DNA of 64,000 bases from Phytoactinopolyspora halophila (GTDB lineage Bacteria > Actinomycetota > Actinomycetes > Jiangellales > Jiangellaceae). The notes under the pieces were generated by a model. That model saw only the letters and a list, made by a program, of their open reading frames with translations. It ran no database searches and was not told the origin of the DNA. Positions 12,977 through 20,756 of the stretch are shown in pieces. The translations under genes and the position numbers were made by a program. The stretch is from assembly GCF_003287285.1 (NCBI RefSeq), contig NZ_QMIG01000021.1:1-64000 (forward strand), given 5' to 3'. How positions within the stretch are numbered: position 1 is the first letter of the stretch; the number at the start of each line of letters is the position of its first letter.

Positions 12977-13042
12977 CTTCGATGCCGAGACGTGCACTTA
13001 CAGGCCGATATAGCGGGTTTTCCGCACGTCTCGGTATCGAAG
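12977..13042. repeat. Palindromic element, family B copy 1
   Basis: CTTCGATGCCGAGACGTGC (12977-12995) pairs with GCACGTCTCGGTATCGAAG (13024-13042), 18 of 19 bases, with a 28-base loop. The arm closely matches the element at 33941-34018, 21 kb away, and the similarity continues into the RCTTA beyond the arm. It lies upstream of argC and its ARG boxes; no T-run follows. Confidence 0.8.
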
Positions 13043-13335
13043 TCGAAGCTCGACACCCGGCCCCTCCTGGCTGACGGCTGCCAGATGCCGGCGTCGGGGT
13101 CGGGTGACAGCTGCCGGGGCCGGGTGCCGAGTGCCGGGCGACAGCTGCCGGCCGGGCGCTGCCGGTCGTGCAACTCGTGGGGCGGAATGCCATGCACGCC
13201 CATTCCACGTCGGCAAGCGCTTTCCGGCCTGCATCGACGTGGATTCAGCGTGCACGGCGTGTGGGCTCAGCAGGGACTGGCCGGGTCACTCGCGGGAACC
13301 GGGCAGGCTACCGGCGCAGGACGCGGCCGGCGCGG
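13043..13335. other. Gene-free, GC-rich repeat region with another long palindrome
   Basis: No gene seen. GACAGCTGCCGG occurs twice (near 13106 and 13140) among degenerate Gly/Pro-codon-like GC repeats. At 13194-13212 and 13235-13253 two 19-base arms pair at 15 positions (outer GCACGC/GCGTGC and inner TCCACGTCG/CGACGTGGA). From 13308 a 28-base tandem repeat runs into the 3' end of the deacylase gene. With the family B element to its left, over 300 bases here are nearly all repeat structure. Confidence 0.6.
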
Positions 13336-13370
13336 CTACCGGAACAGGACGCGGCCGGCGCGGCTGCCGG
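13308..13370. repeat. 28-base tandem repeat at the end of the deacylase gene
   Basis: Two 28-base copies (13308-13335 and 13336-13363) differ at two positions and are followed by a partial third copy (13364-13370). The TAG stop of the deacylase gene is at the junction. The second copy encodes its last residues AGRVLFR; the first copy is just past the stop, so the duplication does not lengthen the protein. Confidence 0.85.
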
Positions 13371-14943
13371 TCGGATCGCCCTCCAGAGCGATCTGGCCAT
13401 TCACGAGAACGGTGCTGACACCCGTGGAGAGCTGCCACGGGTCGGCGAACGTCGACCTGTCGGTCACCGTGTCCGGGTCGAAGACGACGACATCGGCGGC
13501 CGCGCCGGGACGGATGATGCCGCGGCCGTCCAACCCCAGGCGTGACGCCGGCAACGACGTCATCTTCCGTACCGCCTCGGGCAACGACAGGACGCCACGC
13601 TCGCGGACGTAACGTGCCAGGACGCGCGGAAAGGTGCCGAAGTTCCGCGGGTGTGGTTTGCCGGCACCCTCGGGCCGCATCACCCACCCGTCACTCGCCA
13701 CGGCCACGCGCGGGTGCCGTAGGACCGTCTCCACGTCATCGTCGCTCATACCGTGCATGACTACCGCCACCGCCGCGTCGTGTTCCTCGAGGATCCGCAG
13801 CGTGACCTCGGCCGGGTCCGTACCCTCACGACGGGCGACATCGGCCAGGCTGGAGCCGACGGCGTCGCGATAGCGGCCGTCTCCGAGGTCGGCGATGACC
13901 ACGTTCTCCGGGCCGAGCGTCTGGTCGGCCTCGTGCCGGAGTTCGGCGGCGATCCGCTCCCGTTCTCCGGAGTGGCGCAACCGTCGCAGCAGCTCGGGCG
14001 GGCCGCCGTCGAGCGCCCATGCCGGCAGCCGGGTGGTGAGCGTGGTGCTGGACGCGGTGTACGGGTAGACGTCGGCCGCCACGTCGACGCCACGAGCCGC
14101 GGCGTCGTCGATCAACCTCAACGCCCCCGTGACGGCGCCGTGGTTGCGCGGACCGGCCGCCTTCAGATGGGAAATCTGCAGCCGCGCACCGGTCGCCTCC
14201 GCCGCGCGGATCGCCTCGGCGATCGCCTCGTGCAGGTGCTCGGCCTCGTTGCGGATGTGCGTGGAGTAGAGCAGCCCGGCGTCCGCAGCCACGCCGACCA
14301 GCTGCCTGACCTCCTCCTCGTTCGAGTACGTGCCGGGCGCGTAGATGAGGCCGGTCGAGAAACCGTGCGCGCCGGACCCGGCTGCCTCGGCGAGCAGCGC
14401 CGACATGCGCGCGAGATCGTCGGGTGATGCCTCGCGTTCCGCGCCTCCCATGGCCGCCAGCCGCAGCGACGAATGGCCGGTCTGCGCCGCGACGTTGATC
14501 GCGGGCCGGGCCTTGTCGAGAGCCGCAGCGAAGCCGTCGTGGTCCCTCCAGCTCCAGCTGAGCTCGGGTGCCAGGAACGCCGATGCCGTCTTCGCCTCCT
14601 CGACATCGCCCACCGGGAACGGCGAGAAGCCGCAGTTGCCCGTCAGCAAGGTGGTGACACCCTGGTGCAGCTCCGTCGTGGCAGCAGGCCAGCCCTCCAG
14701 GGTGAAGTCGGCGTGCGAGTGCAGGTCGATGAACCCGGGAGCGACGACGCGGTCCGAGGCGTCGATGACGCGGTGTCCGGTCAGCCGTTCTGCTCGCGAC
14801 GGCGGGTTCGTCCCGTCTGCCGCACGCGGGCCGGAAACTGCCTGGATCACGCCGTCGCTGATGCCGATGTCCGCGACGACCGGCTCGGATCCCGTGCCGT
14901 CCAGCACGGCGCCGCCCCGGATGACGATCTCGAACTCACTCAC
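13336..14943 (-). CDS. N-acyl-D-amino acid deacylase (D-aminoacylase family)
   Basis: Amidohydrolase of 535 residues that removes acyl groups from N-acyl-D-amino acids. It has the metal-binding DLHSHADFT motif, GNCGFSPFP, QISHLKAAG, MHGMSDDD, ASDGW and HPRNFGTFPRVLARYVRERG, in the order typical of the D-aminoacylase family. GTG at 14943 has GGAGG about eight bases upstream. It follows a serine hydrolase (97-base gap) and a permease on the same strand, suggesting uptake and breakdown of D-amino-acid-containing peptides or wall fragments. Exact substrate is not predictable. Confidence 0.88.
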   Translation of the reverse strand: MSEFEIVIRGGAVLDGTGSEPVVADIGISDGVIQAVSGPRAADGTNPPSRAERLTGHRVIDASDRVVAPGFIDLHSHADFTLEGWPAATTELHQGVTTLLTGNCGFSPFPVGDVEEAKTASAFLAPELSWSWRDHDGFAAALDKARPAINVAAQTGHSSLRLAAMGGAEREASPDDLARMSALLAEAAGSGAHGFSTGLIYAPGTYSNEEEVRQLVGVAADAGLLYSTHIRNEAEHLHEAIAEAIRAAEATGARLQISHLKAAGPRNHGAVTGALRLIDDAAARGVDVAADVYPYTASSTTLTTRLPAWALDGGPPELLRRLRHSGERERIAAELRHEADQTLGPENVVIADLGDGRYRDAVGSSLADVARREGTDPAEVTLRILEEHDAAVAVVMHGMSDDDVETVLRHPRVAVASDGWVMRPEGAGKPHPRNFGTFPRVLARYVRERGVLSLPEAVRKMTSLPASRLGLDGRGIIRPGAAADVVVFDPDTVTDRSTFADPWQLSTGVSTVLVNGQIALEGDPTGSRAGRVLFR

Positions 14944-15040
14944 CCTCGCACACCTCCGGGACACGTACACGGACGACCGGCATCAGCGTATCCGGTGACG
15001 TAGCGGCCACCGGATGCCCCGTCTCCCCGACCGACAGCCG

Positions 15041-15862
15041 TCACAGGCGGGCGGCATCGACCACGGCCCGCGCGGCACGGGCAATGACGTCGGCCGCCGG
15101 CCCGGTGCCCGTGGATTGGGACACCGGGTCACGAAGCTCCGACCCCAGTGCGGCGAACGCCACCGAACGCCCGTCGAAATCCAGGATCCCGACGTCGTGC
15201 CGCACACCGGCCAGCTCCCCTGTCTTGTGCCGGCAGCCGACGTCGGGGCCGAGTCCTGCCGGGATACGATCGTTGAACTGCTGGCGCCCCAGGATGTCCA
15301 GCGCGAGCTGCCGCAGGTGGTCCGGAAGCAGATCCGGCCCGGTGAGCAGGTCGAGGAGGAGCGCCTGGTCGTCTGCGGTGGTCGTGTTGTCCCGGCCGGA
15401 GCGAGACGCTTCGAAGTCCATCATGTGGCGTTCGAGGCGCGTGTTCCGGGCGCCGAGCGCGTTGATCCGGCCGGTCACGTCGTCGAGGCCCAGCATGTCG
15501 AGCACCATGTTGGATGCGGTGTTGTCGCTGACGCCGATCATCAGCTCCAGGGTCTCGTCGAGGCGCAGTGCCCCCACCGATGGCATCAGCCTCAAGACGC
15601 CAGTCCCGCCGACCCGCCGTTCGGGAACCGGCAGCGAACGGTCAAGCTCGCATCGCCCGGCAGCCACCTCCTGCAGTGCCATGATCAGCAACGCCACCTT
15701 GATGGTGCTGGCCGCCGGCATCGCCGTGGCGCCGTTGATCGACGCCACCGCGCGGCCCTGCTCGCGAATCGCGAAACCCCATCGACCCGGGGCCGACGTC
15801 GCCAACGTGCCGATGTCCCGCTGAAGTGCCGCAACGTTCTGGGCCGGCCATCTCGTCGTCAT
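15041..15862 (-). CDS. Class A beta-lactamase-like serine hydrolase
   Basis: A 273-residue penicillin-recognizing enzyme with all three motifs: STIK (SxxK nucleophile) near residue 52, SDN near residue 111, and HKTG near residue 212. No signal peptide is seen, so secretion is doubtful. A classic beta-lactamase E166 region is not obvious, so peptidase or esterase activity is as likely as beta-lactam hydrolysis. It starts 11 bases after the permease gene ends and lies upstream of the D-aminoacylase, so a role in handling D-amino-acid substrates is plausible. Confidence 0.85.
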   Translation of the reverse strand: MTTRWPAQNVAALQRDIGTLATSAPGRWGFAIREQGRAVASINGATAMPAASTIKVALLIMALQEVAAGRCELDRSLPVPERRVGGTGVLRLMPSVGALRLDETLELMIGVSDNTASNMVLDMLGLDDVTGRINALGARNTRLERHMMDFEASRSGRDNTTTADDQALLLDLLTGPDLLPDHLRQLALDILGRQQFNDRIPAGLGPDVGCRHKTGELAGVRHDVGILDFDGRSVAFAALGSELRDPVSQSTGTGPAADVIARAARAVVDAARL

Positions 15863-15873
15863 CAGTTCGTCCT

Positions 15874-17286
15874 CTACAGCACCGTGAACAGGAGTGCGAA
15901 GAGCACCAGATTAGCGCCCATGATCGCCCACCCGTTGAACAGCATCATCCGCAGGTTCGACGACCTCGCCAAGCCCATCTGCCCGATCATGTCGGCGTTG
16001 GGGAACGGCCCGAACCAGTCGATCTGGCTGCCACCCAGTAGCGCCGCCGACCAGGCCACCGGCGTGACACCGAGGGGAGCTGCCAGCGGCCAGAGCAGCT
16101 CGTCGATCAGAACGACCTGCGCGACGGCCGCACCCGCTACCCCGATCCAGCCGATGACCAGCGCGAGCATGAGGAAGGGCCAGGCACCGAGCGACTCGAG
16201 CGTGGGCTGCAGCGTTTCGAGCATGGCATCGTACGCGCCCGACTCCTCCATCATCACCAGGAGGGGATTGAACAGCCAGAACAGGAAGAACAGCCACAGG
16301 AGCTGGGCCGCGCCGTTGTAGAAGGACGTGAGCGCGTCGGTGGGCCGCATCCCGCCGGCCAGTGCCGTCACGATCGACGTAACGATCATGACGATGATCG
16401 CGTAGGCGAAGCCTGCCTCGAGAATGACGCCCACCACGGCCAGGGCCACGATGGTGCCGATGAACGCGCCAGCGGCCCGTTTCTCCCGCCGGGTGGGCTC
16501 CGCCGTGGCCGTGTCCAGACCGGAGAGTTCCAGCTCGGAGTACTGTTCCGTACCGGCAGTGCGGCGCTGGATGAAGCGCGCCATCAGGAAGCCGGTCACC
16601 CATGTCACGACGGCCATGGGCAGGCCGGCGGAGAAGAGGTACTGGGTGTAGCTGATCTCGGCGGCTCCGGAGATGGTGACGACGGGCGGGGTGAACGGCC
16701 CGGTGATCAGTCCCGCCGCTCCCCCGGCGTGCAGCATGGCCGCGACCGATGTCCGACTGCGAGCCACGGCAGCCGCCACCGGGATGACGATCGGCGCGAG
16801 AATCGCGTTTGCCCCGGCCAGCGTGCCGAGGGCCCCGACCAGCACCGTCGAGGCGAGCATGATCCCGATCTGGATCCGTAGCGGGCTGTCGATCCCTACG
16901 CGGTGCAACAGGACTCGCACCAACGTCTGCGCGGCACCCGTATCGGAGGCGACCCGTCCCAGCCCGGCGCCCAGCATGATGATCAAACCGATGGTCGCGA
17001 TAAACGAGCCCAGCGATTCCGACATCATGGTGCCGATCTCGAGCGGTCCCGCCCCGGTGAGCACGATCCCGACGACGACTGCCGCGCCGGTGGCCAGCAC
17101 CACGTTGAGTTCGAGGACGACGAGTACCGCGTAGACCGCGACCGGCAGCAGGCCCCACCACCCGAGCTCGTCGGCGACGACGTTCACGATCACGGCCGTG
17201 ACCAGCGCGACCACCAGCAAGCCCAGCGCCACGGTTTGCTTGCGAGATACCCGCTCCGGATCAGCGACGATTTGAGACGAGGTCAT
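15874..17286 (-). CDS. Ion-transporter-superfamily permease (NhaC/GntP-like)
   Basis: A 470-residue membrane protein with about 11-12 hydrophobic helices and two related halves, as in the ion transporter superfamily. Conserved-looking loops are GTLAGANAILAPIVIPVAAA with GPFTPPVVTISGAAE in the first half and GGSQIDWFGPFPNADMIGQ in the second. Substrate cannot be named; annotation as a Na+/H+ antiporter or organic-anion permease would both fit. ATG at 17286 has GGAGGG closely upstream. It heads a three-gene leftward set with a serine hydrolase and a D-aminoacylase and probably imports or exchanges their substrate. Confidence 0.75.
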   Translation of the reverse strand: MTSSQIVADPERVSRKQTVALGLLVVALVTAVIVNVVADELGWWGLLPVAVYAVLVVLELNVVLATGAAVVVGIVLTGAGPLEIGTMMSESLGSFIATIGLIIMLGAGLGRVASDTGAAQTLVRVLLHRVGIDSPLRIQIGIMLASTVLVGALGTLAGANAILAPIVIPVAAAVARSRTSVAAMLHAGGAAGLITGPFTPPVVTISGAAEISYTQYLFSAGLPMAVVTWVTGFLMARFIQRRTAGTEQYSELELSGLDTATAEPTRREKRAAGAFIGTIVALAVVGVILEAGFAYAIIVMIVTSIVTALAGGMRPTDALTSFYNGAAQLLWLFFLFWLFNPLLVMMEESGAYDAMLETLQPTLESLGAWPFLMLALVIGWIGVAGAAVAQVVLIDELLWPLAAPLGVTPVAWSAALLGGSQIDWFGPFPNADMIGQMGLARSSNLRMMLFNGWAIMGANLVLFALLFTVL

Positions 17287-17373
17287 CCACCCTCCAGCGG
17301 CGTGATGCGGCCATTCGTCCGTGACGGCTTCACTGGCGGCATGGACGGATGCCGGGGCCAACCGAGCGACGCT

Positions 17374-17397
17374 TTACCGTACAAACATCTCCGGTAA
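17374..17397. promoter_or_regulatory. Candidate operator dyad
   Basis: TTACCG (17374-17379) and CGGTAA (17392-17397) form a 6-base dyad with a 12-base spacer, in the divergent promoter region between the permease and MFS genes. No regulator gene is adjacent. Pattern only. Confidence 0.3.
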
Positions 17398-17442
17398 GAG
17401 GTCTAGACGACACACCCGGTGCATGCACTCCTGCGAGCCGTG

Positions 17443-17522
17443 AACTCGTCGTCCGGGCGGACAGCTCGTCGTCCAGGCGGGCAACTCGTCGTCCAGGCGG
17501 GCAACTCGTCGTCGACGACCGC
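17443..17522. repeat. 20-base tandem repeats upstream of the MFS gene
   Basis: Three copies of a 20-base unit, best copy AACTCGTCGTCCAGGCGGGC at 17483-17502, and a degenerate fourth copy span 17443-17522. The array ends 47 bases before the MFS start codon. It could bind a regulator as iterated sites or be a length-variable spacer. Confidence 0.8.
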
Positions 17523-17569
17523 CTCGCACCGGATGACCATCAGCGCGTGCCCGAGGGGAGAATCGGGGC

Positions 17570-18829
17570 GTGACATCCGCGGCTACCTCCGGCGCCGGCA
17601 GCCCTGGCTCACCCGGGACATCTCCGGGCCCGCTGCGCGGCCGGGGCGCGCACGTTCTCGCCATCGCGGCGATCGCGCTGATGAGCTTGAACCTGCGCCC
17701 TGCCGCGAACTCCCTGGGTGCCGTCATCCCCGCCATCCGAGAGGATCTCGGCCTGTCGGCGACGGCGGCCGGAATACTGAACGCCACGCCTGGCCTGTGT
17801 TTCGTCGTGTTCGGCCTGGCCGCACCCACCGTGGGCGCGCGTCTCGGCGTCCAGCGCACCCTCGTCCTGGCGCTGATCGCCATGGTGACGGGGCAGCTGA
17901 TCCGGGTATCGGTGCCCGCTGTCGGGATCGTCTTCGCGGGCTCGGTCACCGCCCTGGCCGGGATGGCCATGGGGAACATCCTGCTGCCCGGCCTGGTCCG
18001 CACCCTGTTCCCGCGGCACGTGCCCGCGATCACCGGGATGTATACGGCGTGCATGCTGGGCGGCGCGACCGCGGCATCGGGCCTCACCGTGCCCATCGGG
18101 CGTGGCCTGGACGGAGACTGGCGTGCCGGCATGGGCAGCTGGGCGCTGCTGACCGTACTCGCGCTGATCCCGTGGATCGGGATGCTGGTCACGACCCGCA
18201 CCGAGAGGCGCCGCCAGCCCACCACCACCCTCCGGCTACGCACCCTCCTTCGCAACCGCGTGGCCTGGTCGATGGCGTTGCTCTTCGCCATGCAGTCCAT
18301 GCAGGCCTACGTGGTCACCGGATGGCTGTCACAGATCCTCGTGGATGCCGGCATGGACCTCGCCGTGGCAGGCAGCGCAGTGGCAGTGTTCGTGGCCGCC
18401 GGGCTACCGCTGGCCACGGTGATCCCCCCGCTGGCACGCCGGGAGCGCCGCATTCCCGTCTTGATCGTCTCGCTCGGCGTCTCCTACCTGATCGGGTACA
18501 CCGGACTGCTGCTCTGGCCGGCGCAAGGAGCGTGGGCATGGGCGGTGGTGATCGGCATGGGCGGCGGCACGTTCCCGCTGATGCTGATGATGATCACGTT
18601 GCGCGCGCGCACGCTGGCCGGCCTCACCGCGTTGTCGGCGTTCGCCCAGTGCATCGGGTACACGATGGCGATGATCGGGCCGTTCGTGTTCGGCATCCTG
18701 CACGATCTGAGCGGCGCATGGACCGTACCGATCCTCACCCTGATGGCATCCGTGGTCGTCATGGTCATAGCGGGTCTGCACGCCGCACGTCCACGCATGC
18801 TCGAGGACGCCGGCGGGCGAAGCCCGTGA
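17570..18829 (+). CDS. MFS transporter, CynX/NimT family
   Basis: A 419-residue major facilitator with 12 predicted helices. The N-terminal LNLRPAANSLGAVIPAIREDLGLS, split by the first loop, and the LGVQRTLV loop between helices 2 and 3 are typical of the CynX/NimT (cyanate permease/2-nitroimidazole) group. Substrate unknown. GTG at 17570 has GAGGGGAG about ten bases upstream. The stop TGA (18827-18829) lies in the left arm of a palindrome that follows the gene. It converges on an SDR gene. Confidence 0.88.
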   Translation: MTSAATSGAGSPGSPGTSPGPLRGRGAHVLAIAAIALMSLNLRPAANSLGAVIPAIREDLGLSATAAGILNATPGLCFVVFGLAAPTVGARLGVQRTLVLALIAMVTGQLIRVSVPAVGIVFAGSVTALAGMAMGNILLPGLVRTLFPRHVPAITGMYTACMLGGATAASGLTVPIGRGLDGDWRAGMGSWALLTVLALIPWIGMLVTTRTERRRQPTTTLRLRTLLRNRVAWSMALLFAMQSMQAYVVTGWLSQILVDAGMDLAVAGSAVAVFVAAGLPLATVIPPLARRERRIPVLIVSLGVSYLIGYTGLLLWPAQGAWAWAVVIGMGGGTFPLMLMMITLRARTLAGLTALSAFAQCIGYTMAMIGPFVFGILHDLSGAWTVPILTLMASVVVMVIAGLHAARPRMLEDAGGRSP

Positions 18830-18880
18830 TCATCGACGTTTCGCGCTCTCACGGGTGGGAAAAACGCCGATGATCACGGG
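18823..18880. repeat. Palindromic element between convergent MFS and SDR genes
   Basis: CCCGTGATCATCGACGTTT (18823-18841) and AAACGCCGATGATCACGGG (18862-18880) pair at 18 of 19 bases. The left arm contains the MFS stop codon. AAAAA at the loop side of the right arm gives U-runs only on the minus strand, so termination of the SDR transcript, coming from the right, is possible. It shares the TGATCAT hexamer region with family A but not the rest of its arm. Confidence 0.75.
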
Positions 18881-18940
18881 GCGGGGCGCAGCTAGTGCGG
18901 GGCCGGGCGCAGTTAGTACGGGGCGAGGCATAGTTAGTCA
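18881..18940. repeat. Three degenerate 20-base tandem repeats at the SDR 3' end
   Basis: Units at 18881-18900, 18901-18920 and 18921-18940 align on GGCGCAGYTAGT; the third is the most diverged. The SDR stop codon (18938-18940) is in the last unit. They follow directly on the palindrome at 18823-18880. Confidence 0.65.
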
Positions 18941-19723
18941 CGACGAAAGGCGCAGCGCGCGGGCGTCGCGTTCGACGATCTCGGCGCGCCGTTCCAGTAA
19001 CGCCTCGACGGTGTCGGCGCCAGCGCGTACATACCGCCCCGCGAGCTCGTCGAGCCGCCCGCTGCCGATTCCCGCAACGAGATCGACGACGGCTTGCGGC
19101 GGGGTCCAGTCCGTGCGCCCGGCGTGCATCGGCATCGGTGCCGTCATGTCGGTCTTGACGTGGCCCGGCGCGACATCGAAGACGTAGATCCCCCGGTCCC
19201 GATACTGGGCGTCGAGTTGCGTGGTCAGCCGCATCAATGCACCCTTGCTCACCGCATAACCGGTGTAGGCGGTCATCACCTTGTGCCCGGCACCGCTGTT
19301 GATGTTCACGATCCGGCCGCCCCCGGCCGGCAGCATGCGTCGCAACGCGGCGTGGCTGACCACCATCGGCCCCCGGACGTTGACCTCCATCACCCGCCAC
19401 GTCTCCTCCAGGTCGGCGCTGACGAAGTCCTGCTCGGCGGGCTCGATGACCCCGGCATTGTTGACCAGAAGGTCGAGCCCGCCGAGTGCCGTGGCGACGC
19501 GCTCGACGGCAGCATCAACGGCATCCCGATCGACGACGTCGGCCACCGCGGACACCGCCGCCCTCCCCCGCTCCCGGCACTCCCGCGCCACGCGCTCCAG
19601 CGCCTCCTCGTCGCGACCGAGCAGGCCGATCTCCCAGCCGTGCCCGGCCAACCCGAGTGCCAGCTCCCGGCCGATCCCCCGGTTCGCACCCGTGATCAAT
19701 ACTCGCTGCCCTGCGACCGTCAT
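18938..19723 (-). CDS. Short-chain dehydrogenase/reductase
   Basis: A 261-residue classical SDR: TGANRGIG cofactor motif near residue 12, NNAG near residue 86, and the catalytic tyrosine and lysine in YAVSK near residue 152. R at the cofactor loop (GRDEE) suggests NADP(H). Substrate unknown. ATG at 19723 is chosen because GGAGG lies about 11 bases upstream; an ATG at 19741 contains that ribosome site inside its own reading frame. It converges on the MFS gene and has no obvious functional partner. Confidence 0.88.
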   Translation of the reverse strand: MTVAGQRVLITGANRGIGRELALGLAGHGWEIGLLGRDEEALERVARECRERGRAAVSAVADVVDRDAVDAAVERVATALGGLDLLVNNAGVIEPAEQDFVSADLEETWRVMEVNVRGPMVVSHAALRRMLPAGGGRIVNINSGAGHKVMTAYTGYAVSKGALMRLTTQLDAQYRDRGIYVFDVAPGHVKTDMTAPMPMHAGRTDWTPPQAVVDLVAGIGSGRLDELAGRYVRAGADTVEALLERRAEIVERDARALRLSS

Positions 19724-19835
19724 CGCCCCGTTCGCCTCCACACATCTCGGATACTCTCGCCTGCCCGGCCGGCATCACGCGCCGCTGGCCGAGGAGCCGC
19801 CCGGCACGTTGATCGCGCCGCTCACCCTCCGCCGA

Positions 19836-20756
19836 TCACACGAGCTCGTGATCACTCAGCCGGGCGAACTCGAAACCGCGCTCCCGCAACCGGGGCACGG
19901 CCTCCCGTACTCCCTTCCCGGTACCACTGTCCGGATGATTCATGTGCAGTAGCGCGATCGAGCCCGGCCGGGCCGCCTCAAGCGCCGCCGCCACCTGCGC
20001 GGCATCGAACGTGGCACCGGCGTCCCCGAGGACGTCGTAGTTCACGACCTGCACCCCCAGATCTGCCGCGATACGCACGGCAACCTCGTCATGGTGCGCG
20101 GTGCCCGCCCGGAACCACTCCGGCCAGCGCCCGGTGCGCCGCTCGATCGTCTCCTGGTTGACCAGGATCTCCTCGACGACCTCGGCCGGGCTCGCGGTTC
20201 CGCGCACGCCGTACGCCTCCCGTCCGCTGACGGAAAGCGGCAGGTGCTCGGTGCCGTGGTTGGCAATGTCGAACAGCGGCTCTCCGGCCAGGTCGTCGAA
20301 GACGCGTTCGTTGGCATCGATCCAGCGCCGGTTGATGAACAGTGCCGCCGGGACATCCTCGCTGATCAGGAATTCGACGAGTTCCTCGTCGTATCCGTCA
20401 CCGCCGGCTCCCCCGCACGCGTCGAACGTCAAGGCGACGACCCGCTCGTCCGTGGCCAATCGTGTCTTCACCCCGGACACGTCCTCACCCCACTCGGTGG
20501 CCGAGTCCGGGTAGCCCGCCGGATCGACGCGGGCGCGCGCGGCCTCGGCCTGGAGCTCCTCCTCGGTCGGCTCGGGGCTCTCCTGTACACCGGAATCCGC
20601 GCCGTCCCCGCCCGCAACGCCCGGACGTCCTCCCCGGACCTTGCGGCCCGACGCGATCGGTTCGGTCGCGCCCCGCGCGCAGCCGGTCAACGACGCCAGC
20701 GCCGCTCCGGCGATCAAGAACTCGCGGCGTCGCACCCGGCTACCTCGAACGCGCAT
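19836..20756 (-). CDS. Polysaccharide deacetylase lipoprotein (NodB domain)
   Basis: A 306-residue exported protein. Its N terminus RRREFLIAGAALASLTGC combines a twin-arginine-like motif with a lipobox cysteine, so it is probably an anchored lipoprotein. The NodB-type domain has the variant first motif LTFDACGG, the metal-binding HGTEH and a C-terminal LLHMNHPDSGTGKG. It likely deacetylates an N-acetylated wall sugar or glycan. Its ATG overlaps the pheT stop as TGATG, an unexpected coupling of a wall enzyme with a tRNA synthetase subunit. Confidence 0.87.
   Translation of the reverse strand: MRVRGSRVRRREFLIAGAALASLTGCARGATEPIASGRKVRGGRPGVAGGDGADSGVQESPEPTEEELQAEAARARVDPAGYPDSATEWGEDVSGVKTRLATDERVVALTFDACGGAGGDGYDEELVEFLISEDVPAALFINRRWIDANERVFDDLAGEPLFDIANHGTEHLPLSVSGREAYGVRGTASPAEVVEEILVNQETIERRTGRWPEWFRAGTAHHDEVAVRIAADLGVQVVNYDVLGDAGATFDAAQVAAALEAARPGSIALLHMNHPDSGTGKGVREAVPRLRERGFEFARLSDHELV

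Noticed and set aside
17419-18873. A 484-codon frame overlapping the MFS gene on the same strand
   Set aside because: Arg/His-rich out-of-frame reading; the MFS frame has clear membrane helices and a ribosome site.
19838-19856. Small palindrome (ACGAGCTCGT with GATCAC flanks) at the deacetylase stop codon
   Set aside because: Resembles the gene-end palindromes but is short and its flanks pair imperfectly, so it was not counted as a family member.
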